A stretch of 64,000 bases of DNA from Argyresthia goedartella. Its lineage: Eukaryota > Arthropoda > Insecta > Lepidoptera > Argyresthiidae. The stretch covers positions 44,788,208 to 44,852,207 of the forward strand of contig OX463806.1 in the NCBI GenBank assembly GCA_949825045.1, given 5' to 3'. Both the position numbers and the translations under genes were made by a program. Under the pieces are notes generated by a model that worked only from the letters and a program-made list of their open reading frames with translations, was not told the DNA's origin and ran no database searches. This document shows, piece after piece, positions 1 through 12,600 of this stretch. Every line of letters starts with the position of its first letter. Position 1 is the stretch's first letter.

Positions 1-516
1 TAATAATTGAGTTAAGTACAATATATTATTATTAGTACTTTCCCAAATTAAGGGCCCAAAGAATCAGCGGATATAGCCCCAGATCTCAGTCCTTTGTAAG
101 ACCAGTTAATACTCTCTATGGGAGGATTTAAAAATGGCTACAGAAACTTTGTCGCGAATTGGTGGTGGGAGGTTATTCCAGAAACGGAGAAGCAATACCG
201 AGGACAAGCATTTTGTACACATTGTACTAGGCTCTCAGTGCGCTTATACAGACGTGAACCATACACTGTTACAAGGTTACCTTTGATGAAGTGTCAAATT
301 TGACTTGTTACAATGGCCTTGGTATCAGGCATTGCTTTTCAGAATTGCGATGATGAGTTGGCCTCCAGTCACACTGAAAAGTGTGTTGAATATTATATAG
401 GTATCGATGAGTCATTCGAGATACTGTCGCGATTCTGTGAATAACGGATATGTAACGGACTCCTGGCGCGGCCTATCTGGAAAATAATCTTTCCCATTAT
501 ACTGACAATCACTTAC
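1..516. other. Non-coding, probable angel intron
   Basis: No exon with coding similarity was found on either strand. The stretch follows the splice donor of the last visible angel exon (minus strand), so it is probably intron. The remaining C-terminal angel exons should lie left of the window. Confidence 0.4.
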
Positions 517-646
517 CTTTATATGGGTGTAACCGCCCTCATCGCAGCCATTCTGTCGCGCCAAGTAGACGGACAAATGTTGACAGTTGTCCATCACTCC
601 GATCCGGTGCCAACCAGATCTGTCCAGCCTTGAGCCGCCTCTGTAA
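517..646 (-). CDS. angel: angel exon 7, IGV-DNCQHLS segment
   Basis: The acceptor is ATTTATCAG and the donor is GTAAGT starting at 516. Phase 2+1 with exon 6 gives a reading that includes RIGVMDNCQHLSVYLA. Similar IGV(T)DNCQ segments occur in angel-group proteins. The exon ends in phase 0, so the coding region continues leftward. Confidence 0.7.
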
Positions 647-3600
647 CTGATAAATAAACGATATTATACACATTATCCTTTTAAAGACCAAACTATTTTC
701 AGTACCAATAGCATTGTGAGTTGTGATCCAGTACACCATTTAAAAGGTCCAAATTTCAGTTACGCTTCAGAACAAGGAACTAAAAAGGCCCAATTAAAAA
801 TATGCCCGAACGAAGGTGAAGGCACAATTAAAAATAGGCATGTATTTAAACGCTAAACAAATAATCCCCGGTTTTTTCATCAAAATATCTCAAAACTGCA
901 ACAAAATACTGACTGCACCACAGAATTCACCAATAAAACAAAATAAACTTTTTAAGTTTTAATAATAAAAACACGATTTATTCAATTATTATTAATTATT
1001 ATTATCAATCAATCAAAATATCACCTAAATGCAAACATAACAACAACAAAGACCGATAAATCAGATTTTGAAACATATTTTTTTGCAATTGCAATATTAA
1101 AAAAACAAAATTAAATCGGGTGGTATTCAATCGCTCATCAAATATGTCGTATTTGCACAACAAAAATGTTCTTCTTATGCTCTTACATGTTCAAACATTG
1201 TATGTTTCTTTTGCTCTTACATGTTCAAACTAACACGGGGCATAAAGAGGGCTTCGCTTCGCTCACCCCAATACTCTTTACCTAAGCTACCGCACCACTT
1301 CGCCCTGATATTTAATGTGCTGTTTAATATTTCCCAATAAAATCTAATTAATGCCTCAAACTTTTCATCGCATGATGAAGGCAGGTCTTGCTTAAGCAGG
1401 ACGTCCACGTTTTCGCTTTGTGCCAGCAGGGATGTTTTATATATAATTTTCATTAAAACAGATAGGAAAAAAGAAACTTATCAATAGTAGCAAGCTTTTT
1501 AGGTACAAGAATCATAAAATTTTAAAATATAATTTGGTAAAGTAAACGTAAAAGTAAAAAAAGTAAGGTTTTAGAAATTCCGTTACATGAAGAATGTTGA
1601 GTGCAAGTCAGTATTTTAGTTTGACTAGGAATATTTTTGAATTGAAAACGGAATTTTTGTTCGAAAAGCCAGATATTTGTTGTGGACCGTATAAGAAATA
1701 TTAACTTGTTTTTATAGGATTTATGATTTTTTTGGTGATGCTTGTTTTGTTAATCAAATGGTTGATTTGTAGAGTTGTCAGTTTTTTGGTATACGTTAGG
1801 TTAATCAGTGAAGTTAATTGGTTTGCATAATTTTCATTTTGAGCTCCAGTTAAAAATTCCCTTTAAAAATATGACCAAAATAAGAACCTAAAGGTGGCAG
1901 TCACAATCACTTTCAGTAATTTTAAAATAAGATAAAAATAAAGTACTAAGGCAAATTACAATTAAACAAATCTGGGTATGAAGCAGAATTTTATTTGGTT
2001 CTTTTAAAAGCTGATTGAGACTTACGAGGGTATGAACTGTGTAGGAATACAAATTCACAGACGTTAGTATGAGATGTAGGCGTCGCGTGTCGGAGTACGA
2101 ACCTCTGTGAATATGCCTAGATACTAAAGTTGCCGGATATTGGAGATTCGGATAGCTTTGTGTAAGAGTAGAGTACGAGTACTGTAAATTGAGTCTGTCT
2201 GACCCCACTGTAGAAAGAACATTTCTTTATCTTTTGAGTAAATGGGGTCAAAATTAAGAGTAATTTACTTACTTTAAGCTATTCCAAAGCCGCATTAATT
2301 TATTAGCTAATTAGCTATTTTAGTTTTTCCGGTAAATAATAAGTAAAAATACAGTAACACTTATGCGCAAAGGCGGCAAACTTGGGCAGTATAGGATGGG
2401 ACCAATTTCGGAAGAAGAAAAAAGTTAAAAATCTTAATTAATAAAAACATAAATTTTCGGCTAGGGTATTTATTATAGGGATAAAATTACTGTAAATGGG
2501 CTCTATATGTATCCATTAACCAATCACCCTCTTGAAGTACATGACTGACGTAGTGAAGTGGGATCTACAGATATGATTGTGTATATGGATTTGTATTGAA
2601 TTTGAATGTAGGTATTTGTAGTTAGCCTACCTGACGTGCCCATGCTCCAGAAGCTTGATGACAGCACTGTCAGGCGTCGAATTCAGATCTCCAGTCAGCA
2701 CTATAGGCAGATGACGCGCACTGAAAATATTTGAAAATTTTATTTTTATTATTTATTTATTAATTAATGACATATAAAAAACAACAGAGTTACATGCTTG
2801 AACGCCACTTAAACCACTGAGGTTTGTGTGTGGTGTTATCTACTCATTATACAGTATTTATGGCTATATCTGACGACCCGAACGGCCGAGTCGGCAGTAA
2901 CCCTGCCTTCGAAGCCAAGGGTCCCGGGTTCGAGTCCCGGTGGGGGCAAATATTTGTTTGATGAGAACGGATGTTTGTACCCTAGTCATGGTTGTTTATC
3001 TATCTAAGTATAGTATTTATCTATATAAGTATAGTATTTATCTATATAAGTATGTGTATCGTTGTCTAGTACCCAAGATACAGGGAATCCTAGTTTGGGG
3101 CTAGATCAATGTCAAATCAAATTATTATTATTATTATCTAAATTAAAATCAGCTATATTCAATTAAAGTTCAAAAAAGAGTGCAGTTCTCAAGTAGTATT
3201 CAACCCTTACAATTTTATTTTATTCTATTATAATAACTAACATTTAGGCCTGAGTGCAAATCTCAAACTTTGACAGACACAAGTCAGGCTGTGACTCGTG
3301 AAACAAGACCTGCCGCATCACCAGAAAAAAAATGCAGCAGGAGTATGGTCAGCGACGCTTGGCCTCGGCCCACGCAGCAGATTAGGTTAACCCCTCAAAA
3401 AGGGAGAAAACAAACATATATATAAATAATAATTATTATTATCGTTTATTATCAGGTAACAGCCCATTTAAAAAATACTTAACTCAGGGAGCTGCTGAGC
3501 ACGCACTGGGAAATGGATATCAAGTTGACGGGGTCTACTGCGGTTGCTTGCCCTATGCCTAATGGGTCGGTGTGGGCTAAGTATAACATAACATTTACAT

Positions 3601-6600
3601 AAAGGCGACAACAAACCTTCTGGTCCCACACTAGGGTACCCTGTGTCGCGGCAACCAGAAACAGCGACGTCACAAACATGCAAACATCTAAGACTTGGGG
3701 ATTTTTTTCTTCATCTCCAGCCAGGATTTGAACCCGGGACCTGATCATGATATGATACCTTTATCCTAGTTACTTCTTGTATTAACATGTGTTTTGTGCT
3801 TTGTGGTGACGCCTGGATAGATGCATAGCTATCTATAGTCCAAGTCTGGATTGATGGCCGGAAGGGAAAGGGGAAGTTGCGGAGGAGGTGACGCCCCGCA
3901 CCCTCCCGCACAAGCCCTAAGGCCCTGCGTAACCTTCGTCTCTATGAAATGGTGTCATCCAATAATCCGAATGGACTTTTCTAGCTTGTTCATGCTTGTG
4001 AATTCTAGTACCATTTTCCTCTGCCTCCTCATGTATACTCTTTATGATAAGGTGATCCAAATGCTCAAAAGAGAACGAGAACTAGCTAGAAAAGTACTGG
4101 CAAATTGTGACATTGAACGAGTTTATTTTTGAAAAACATTTACTAAAACTTGGAAATGAATAGGTACCTGCTGGGTATGTATCAAATTATATTGGAATAG
4201 AAAACGATATGCAAGATTTTATCATAGAAATCGGAGTAACCTGTGTCGAACGAAGATTGCTTAGGTGGGATTCTTGTGATGATGATAGTATATCTGGTAA
4301 ATTTTATTTTTACTGCGGTGCATAAAAGTATTCGTTTAAATAAAGGTGATAATATTCAACATCCATTTTGTCGTGAACCTTTTTGGTACCTATCGATATC
4401 GACTACCTCACTAAAACTTGCCATTAAGCTTGACATGGACTATAGAAATTTATGATATGAATGAATGTGAACACTCACGCATTCCCGTTCCCGGAGTAAG
4501 CAAATCGATCGATTTCAGCCAGCAACACCTGCAGTTGCGCTAGCCGCACGTCCGTTCTCTTCGGGTTGTAGAGGAGATGTGTCGTGGCGACGACGAACGG
4601 CGACTCGGGCGCACATTTTGGCGCCAACTTCACCATCAGACCGACGTTGTCGCGGTTCAGAATGGGTAGTGTAGGCTGGAAGTACTCTACCTGGGGGTAT
4701 AATAGATTACAACCTTATATTATCTTAACTACAGATTAAAACCGGCCAAATGCGAGTTGGACTCGCGCACCGAGGGTTCCGCAAAAATAGTTTTATTTTT
4801 TGTGAAGGAACTACAAAATTTATGGTTTTCTTCTTGCCAAATTTCATGATTCTATGTTAACGGGAGAACGCAAGAGAATCAAAACCTATAGGGTACACCC
4901 TATAGGTTTTGATTCTCTTGCGAATATCAGGCAACTTTAGCAAAATTGTTACAAATATGAGCGATATATTTTGATTGCGTTTACCTATAAGTTTGATTTT
5001 TTCACAACTTCAAGAGACTAAGACTTGAATACTGACATTAATGAGAACTTGACACCTCCACGTGTTCCTGAGAAAAATGGTCTTGGCAGACAGGCAGGCA
5101 GACAGACATTTATAGTTTTCAGATTTTTCCCTTTACTTGTGCTAACAGTATAGGGAAAAATCCAAATTTCATAATCCTTGTGTATATCAAGCAATTTCAG
5201 CAAAATTGTGTCATGTTATTAGGCGTTACTTTTCATTGCGTTGACCTATAAGTTTGATTTTTTCACAACTTTAACAGACCACATTCCTGAGTTATCGTTA
5301 TTAATTTCAACTTGATATCCTGATAAAAAGGATCATGACAGACGGACTGACGGACAGACAGACGGACAACGAAGTGATCAAAAAAAAGGAAACCTTATGG
5401 GTTCCTTTTTTTTTACGCAACGGAACCCTAAAAATATGAAACTAGACTAAGCCAACGTCAAACACAGTACTGTTAATTTTTAAGGTTCACTACCTTAAAA
5501 GGTACTTCCTGGTCAGCCGTCCAAGATTAAGGACCCTTTCTCTCGGAAACGCATGCACGGGGCCCAAGTATGTTATGATGAAACACGTAAATCAATTACT
5601 CCCAAGAGTAGAAATGCCGTATTTGGCAGCCAGTCATGAAACAAATTAGGCTCCGTCGACAAACAATCGATACACTATTGCTATTCTTCTTTCATTCACT
5701 CGGGCCTCACTCAAGTATCAAGTTAAAACCAAGGACCAATAAAGCTGTTTGCAGCTTGTACATGCACAGAGGTAATATCTCTTCGAGAATACGTACGCTG
5801 ATGTGGTCAAGCATGTTGAAAAGCTCCCGTTTGTAGTAGATCGCGCATCCGTCGTGCTTGTCTCCCGTCTTCTGCTTGAACACCCCGACATAACCGTTGA
5901 ACTCGAACATGTTGTAGAAACTCCTCAAGTGCGATGCTTGCACCTCTTGAAGGCAGAATATCTGAAATCGAGAAAACTGTGGCTCAGTGAGTGTTGGAGG
6001 AGCTTCTGGCACCTACAGTCAGAGTTGACGGGGAAAGAGGAAGTCACGGAGGGGGTGAAGTTCTGCACACCCGCAAAGGCCTTGCGTCACGTTGAAAATT
6101 GCCCATGTACTTGTGTATTTAAAATGGCTGCGGCTGGCTCTTCGTCTGTTTGAAATGGTAACATCGAATAATCCAAATGGACTTCTCTAGCTTCTTATGT
6201 TCAGAAACTATAAAATGAATACCCGCTATCAAATAATTTAGGAATAGATCAACAGGTAGAAGATTTACCAGCTAACGGAGATTCCATAAGAATGTCTTGC
6301 CATGAAATTCTTTTTTTGCAGTACAGCATTGATACCGTTTAAATTATATTTGATTTCGATTTTGATCAAATAAAATCTTAGTTGAAATAAAAAGGTACTA
6401 ATATCATGGACCAATTATTGGTCCATGCTAATATTCCACCTTCCTTTTGTCGTATACTTTTTTGGTAAAAATCTACATTGACTAACTCAGTAAAAATGGC
6501 AATTAAACTTGACGCGGACAGTAAGTACCGCAGTCTTAAAAACGTTAATTAACTTTAATCACCGTTTTAATATGTTAATTATTGTATCTACCCACGTATC

Positions 6601-9600
6601 AAAAACCCTCTATACTGCGTCCAAAAACCGCAAGTTACGCCCAGCATAATGATATACTACTTAGTAAAAACTAATTTCTTATCTGAATATTGATACATTA
6701 TGAACATTATGTATCAATATTTCGACACATTATCACATTCAAATTTCGAAAGCCGACGCCCGCCTGCGTGCCGCCACTAGTTTGTCTGTGAAGTTGGTAC
6801 TACTGAACAAGCTAAACAAGTGCAGAGCAATGATCAATGCCACAATGCCGGTCGAACATGGTTCCCGAACACATCAAAAGGAGCTTAGATATGTGTCTAC
6901 TTAGGTAAACTAGTGTATGTGACTATAAATAATTAGGCATTATGTATCAGTCAAATAAACTACTATTCTTTGTTACTTATAAACGATAATTTAGCTTAAT
7001 GAACCGCTCACACTGATGCGTAAGTAGCTGCCAGTTTAACCCTCGGACCCTTTTTTAACTTCCTAATGCACAAAATGGCGGAAACCGAACAGCTGTTTAA
7101 TGTCATTGACAATTGTCATTCTTCGATCGACTTATTCCTAAGTCTGCCCCACAGAGTAAGTATAAGCAAAGAGTTTCGTTCATCAGAGGCCTTTCCCCTC
7201 ACCGAGTTTGCGCATAGGTGTCATTAGGTGTGTGTTGTATTTGGATTGATTTATTTTTGTGGTTTCTTAGTTTATTGTGATTGCGGCGCTGATAATGGAT
7301 GTATTTAGTGATATTCGACAGTTTCGAAATTATTTACTGGAACTGCAAGATTTCAGCCAACAACCAAAGAAAGAACACAACCACAATGCTAAAAGAGTTT
7401 CGTTTATCTGAGGCAAACCACAAAAAACAATAACCCGTGGAATAAAAAAATATATATTTTTTGTTTGTTTGTAAGGCCCTGGAAACTAGTCCTTTTAGGC
7501 CAATTTTGTTTAAATTTAACGCGTGTTTAAAGTGATTTTCAGTACCTATAGTCGTTTGTGGTAACTTTTTTATTTTATTTCTTCTTTCGTCGTGTGGCAA
7601 CATTAAATCTCGCTATAATTAACCAATTTTTATAAGTAAGGCTGTAAATAATAAATAATAGCACAAACAAACTTCTGGTAAATACTGTAAATCCGGGCTT
7701 ATAACAAACCGCACTTTTAGGATTCTGCCCTTTTAGGAATCTGTCTTTACAGGAATCTCGCTTCATAGGAATAAAACAATTGTCTTGTAAAATCTTCTCT
7801 GGCTCACTTTTTCATAGCGACCAATATTCATAATCGGGTTTCAGATGTAATATTTAAAAGAATGTAAATCAAACGAGAGCACTCTGACCTAGTTCGAACA
7901 TTAATTTAACTTTACAGCTAAAATGTGGTTCACTTGTTTCCTATTCAGGTTGATAACTTTTGAACCTCTGAACTGATTTTAATAAAATATAACGACGAAC
8001 CATCTCAGTGTAGTCTACTACCAACTATAAAATTGCATTAAAATTAGTTCACGTTAGGCCGCTATTCCGTATTGAGCTGAGATCTTTCGAAGTACTAAAC
8101 CGATTTTAATACATGTATTATAATAGATATGTTTCTAAGATTTATCACAGGGAAGTCTGCTACACTCTTTTACTGAGAACCGCATCAAAACACCACCTGT
8201 TTGACCGCTAGGGTTCCACGGACAGATATGCAGACACACCGACCTCATATGTTATATTCCGTCAAGTTTTATGGACTGTAGCGGTTTAAAAAAAAAACAC
8301 CGCCATTTTGAAGAAAATACAAAATCTGTATCGACAAAAAAAAACTATTTAATAATCGAACCTGCTCACAAAAATTCACGACAATTAGTTGAGAAATGCG
8401 GCTTGTAGAGGTTAACCTGAAACGGAGACGCTACGCCCGCTCAGTCAATTAACCAAAGCGCTTATGGCTACCTGGCGTAGACTTCATAATTTCTTAATTG
8501 CACACAAATATCTAACAGTGAAATAGTCTAAAGAGGCGAGCTTATTCTAACAACATACACCACAAGGTACAAAACAAGCATTCTCTTGAATATTTCGCGG
8601 CATATACTGAAAATTTGTTTCATTTTCAAAAAATATTCATAATCATATTCATCAGAATCAAACTTAGGCTGGAACAGGTACTTACATCGGGAGCTAAACT
8701 TAAAATTTCATCGTACAACCGTGCCGATCGAACATTCCATTTTAGGTCAACCGCGCAGCATTCGGCATACAGATATGGATGGCATTCAAGTAAACACTGA
8801 GCTAGTACATTATATGATACCACTCTAAACTTGACCGTTGAACCTGCAAATCATAAACAACGTATCTTCAGCATCCCATCCAGAGGAATTGTATCACGGA
8901 ATTTCCATAATTGCTCTCATTATTTTAAGACTTAACCTTGATTGTTTTTCTTTCATTAATTGAATAACTAATTGTCTAATAACGGATCATTACTATATTA
9001 TTTCATTATCTTTGAAAAATTATACCTAAAAATGCAGCTATTGTCCACCCCCGCTAATAGATAGATTTAAACAAAGATCGTTTAAGAAACCGGGTGGAGA
9101 CGGATGGCAAAGGCACAGTTGTACCCAGGTTTAGCCAGATATTCAATACCCATTTTGCGTGACAGGGGGCGAGCCCAACACCGCAACGACAGGCATTGAC
9201 GAAGATTCGAATTATCATGGCCTACAACCTCAGATTACCGAAATTATTTACAAAAAAAATTATATTGTTTTTATACCACTGGGCCAAGCCACAAAGGGCA
9301 TAGGCATCTTTCCAAGTCCGAAGCCCACTAGTTCTTGTAAAAATAACAAAACAATAAATATTTACCTATCTTACCGCATTCATTTTCGCTGGTAACCGTC
9401 TCCCATATCCTGAAGTCTGGTGGTATCTGCAATGGTTTCTGGCTCGTGCCAGCCTGGGTGGGACACTTCCTCCATTGATTCGTTGATGGCTGTGTATCAT
9501 CTGTAGACGCACTGATGGATATTGTTATTGCATTGAAAAATGACCGTCGATTAAACAATATATATTATATATTAATTATATATTATATGACAAGTAATAA

Positions 9601-12600
9601 ATAAGTATAACTGTAGTTTAGAGCAAAAGATGCAAAGCATACATTTAGGGCATGAATCTCGGAATCTCTGAATGTCTGTAATATCGGAATCTTGGAATGC
9701 GAGATCCGTTATTACGATTCCGATACTGAAGTGTAATAACGGAACCTATATCGGATTCAGATAAATTTATCTATTTGAATTAAATTAAATCACATGTTTC
9801 CACGCTTCAGGAAAGACTCCTTCTATCAGACATTTTTTAAACAATGTAGTCAGAGGCGGGGCCAGAGCATATCTCGCCATTTTGAGGAAGAAAGGAGGTA
9901 GCTTGTCGGGTCTGGCACTTTTAAGCTAACTTCGACTAGGGCGTTCTGCACTTCAAACTTCGCCAGTGTAATGTTGCAAAGGAGTGAAGAGTATGGGTGC
10001 CTATCATTTTTTTCAAAAATATCTAGATCTATGCTCGTTTTGGACACTGAAGCAAAAAACTGTAAAATTAAGTCGCATATTTGTTTGGGTCAGAGTTGAA
10101 GTCGGCGCCCCAGTACATCGTACTGGGGTAGCTAGTAGCGTTTGTCTACAGAGATGCGACATAGCGCCGAAGTTAACATTATTTTTAACTACCAATGAGT
10201 CTTCCACATTTTGTAATCATCTGCCATTAACAGCATAAACTAATAAATAATCACACATTATGCGACGGTTCAGCCTAGTGACCCTGAGTACGAAGCTGGC
10301 GGTCCTGGGTTCGAATCCCGGTAAGGGCAAATATTTGTGTGATGAGCATGAATATTTTTCTTAGTCTTGGATGTTTTCTATGTATTTACAAAAGTATTTA
10401 TCTCTATTAAATATATCATCGTCTAGTACCCAAAACACAAGCCTTATTGAGCTTACCGTGGGCCTCTAATATTTATTGTCCTCTAATATTTATTCATTTA
10501 TTAGAAATGAATCATTCATGTAAATACTTGAAGATACAATGTAAACATAAAATGAGGTAACTGTAGTAAATTTACAATCAAACCATGGATCACCTCCGGT
10601 TTAGTTCGATGTATGCTGCAAAGAGACAGGTTACACAACAAAGCACGTAAGGAACCAAATAATGATATCCCACGGGTCAGCTACAAGAGATATCGCAATT
10701 TCTGTAATGATTTACTAAAAAGGCTTAAATTTCAATAAAAAAAATTTTGGACCATTAAAAATCTGTGTGATATTAACGAGACATCAGCCAAAAGTACAAA
10801 ACTACCTATTAAATTCGAAACCAAATAAAGAAGATTCTCTAACCTACTGCAACGAATACTTCGCAAATATTGGCCATAATCTCGCAAATTATATCTTGAA
10901 CTCCCAAAATACTTCCAGACGAGCTCCCACGAACCAGGACCCTCCTTAACAGCAGTCACTTTTCTTTCAGCCCAACAGTGGAACTGGGCTCAATCATAAG
11001 AAACCTAAAAAAATACAGTTCCCGATGACTCCACTATATTGGAAATTGGAAACGGCCTAATTAAGGCAATTTGTTCAAATATTTTGACTGCTTTGACTCG
11101 TATAACATTAGACATAACACTAGCCTAAAAAATGATGAATTTCCGTCCTGTTAGAGAGGGCAGCTGTGGTGCCTATTTACTACTGTGGTGGTAAGAAGAA
11201 ACCTAGTAACCTAAGCATAGGCCATATCCCTCCTAAGTTCTTTGTCCAAAATATTAGAAAAAATAATGCCTAAAATGCCTTGAGACAAATGAGCTTATCT
11301 CAGAGAGGCAGTATGGTTTCCGACAGGGCCGGTCCACGGAGGACGCAGTGACACAAATTCTTAAAACCGTGAGTACATCACTCGATCGGACTTGGCCAAA
11401 GCTCATTAAACTAGAACGGCTTCGGGTTCGAAGTACTCCTCTGAGCTGGTTCGACAGCTACCTTCAAAACCGTACCCAACACGTAAAAATAGACGAAAAC
11501 ATTAGTAGCCCGAGTATAATCTCATTCGGAGTTCCACAGGGCAGCATCCTCGGTTCAACTCTCTTTATCATCTATATTGACAAGCTGGCAAGAGTTTTCC
11601 GAGATAAAAAGGATGCTGACGTACTATGCTACGCTGACGACACGGCCCTGATCATAAGCTCACGGACCTGGGATGGCGCCAAGGCGGCGGCGGAGCGTTT
11701 TATGACCGAAGTGGCTCACTGGCTGAGTGAAAACCTGCTTACTCTCAATAAACAAATAACAAAATGCATGTAGTTTCAGAAAACAGCTGCCTCTAGTCCT
11801 CCTTAGAACATGAATCTAAGCATACATAAATGCAACTCTCTGCTCTCATATGCTTGTCCATCTATAGAAAAAGTGACCGTTTCAAGAACTTGGTTCTAAT
11901 AATGGACGAACGAACGAAACTGGCTTTTCGAGCTCACACATCTTCTCTAGCAGCTCGAACAAGGAAACTTATTCCCGTAATGAAGCAACTGAGACAGGGA
12001 GGCGATAGGGATGTTTTAATATAAGTGTACTTACGTGTTAAGTGTATAAGAGTACTTCCTCTGAAGAATGAACAGAGGAAGGTTCTCAGAGGATTGCAGT
12101 GGATTATTTTTTGATAGAAGTTGCTTTTTTTATTAGAAGTGATAAAGTTAAAAAAACTGGTTTGGTCTTAATTTTTACTGAATAATTCTCGTTCAAAAGG
12201 ATATACGATTGCTACAAACGCTAGAATTGACTGAGGAAGATTCGTAGAGGTTTGTACTGGAATAATTTATCATAGTAGTTGTAAAAACCTATTTTTGGAT
12301 ATCATAAAATAAAAAAAAGTTGTTTGGTCGTATTTATACTGCGTAATTCTCGTTCAAACAGATATACGATTACCACAAACGTAATAATAAACAGAGGAAG
12401 GTTAGTAGAGTAGAGTAGTTGTAAAAAACTTGATTGGAAGAGATGAGGTCGAAGAAAACTTGTTTGGGAGTATTTTCACAAAATACTTCTCGTTTAAAGG
12501 AATATAAGATTACTACAAACGGTAGACTTTACTAAGGAAGGTTCGTAGAGGTTTGTAGTGAAAGATTTTTTGATTATAAATATATATATACTGGACGAGA

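Noticed and set aside
1888..2208. 106-residue minus-strand frame next to an acceptor-like AG, as an angel exon
   Set aside because: Its phase does not fit exon 6, and the in-phase reading meets a stop. The exon at 517-646 fits both phase and family motif.
2876..2950. tRNA gene at the tRNA-like head
   Set aside because: Three copies with the same long non-tRNA tail show it is a SINE.
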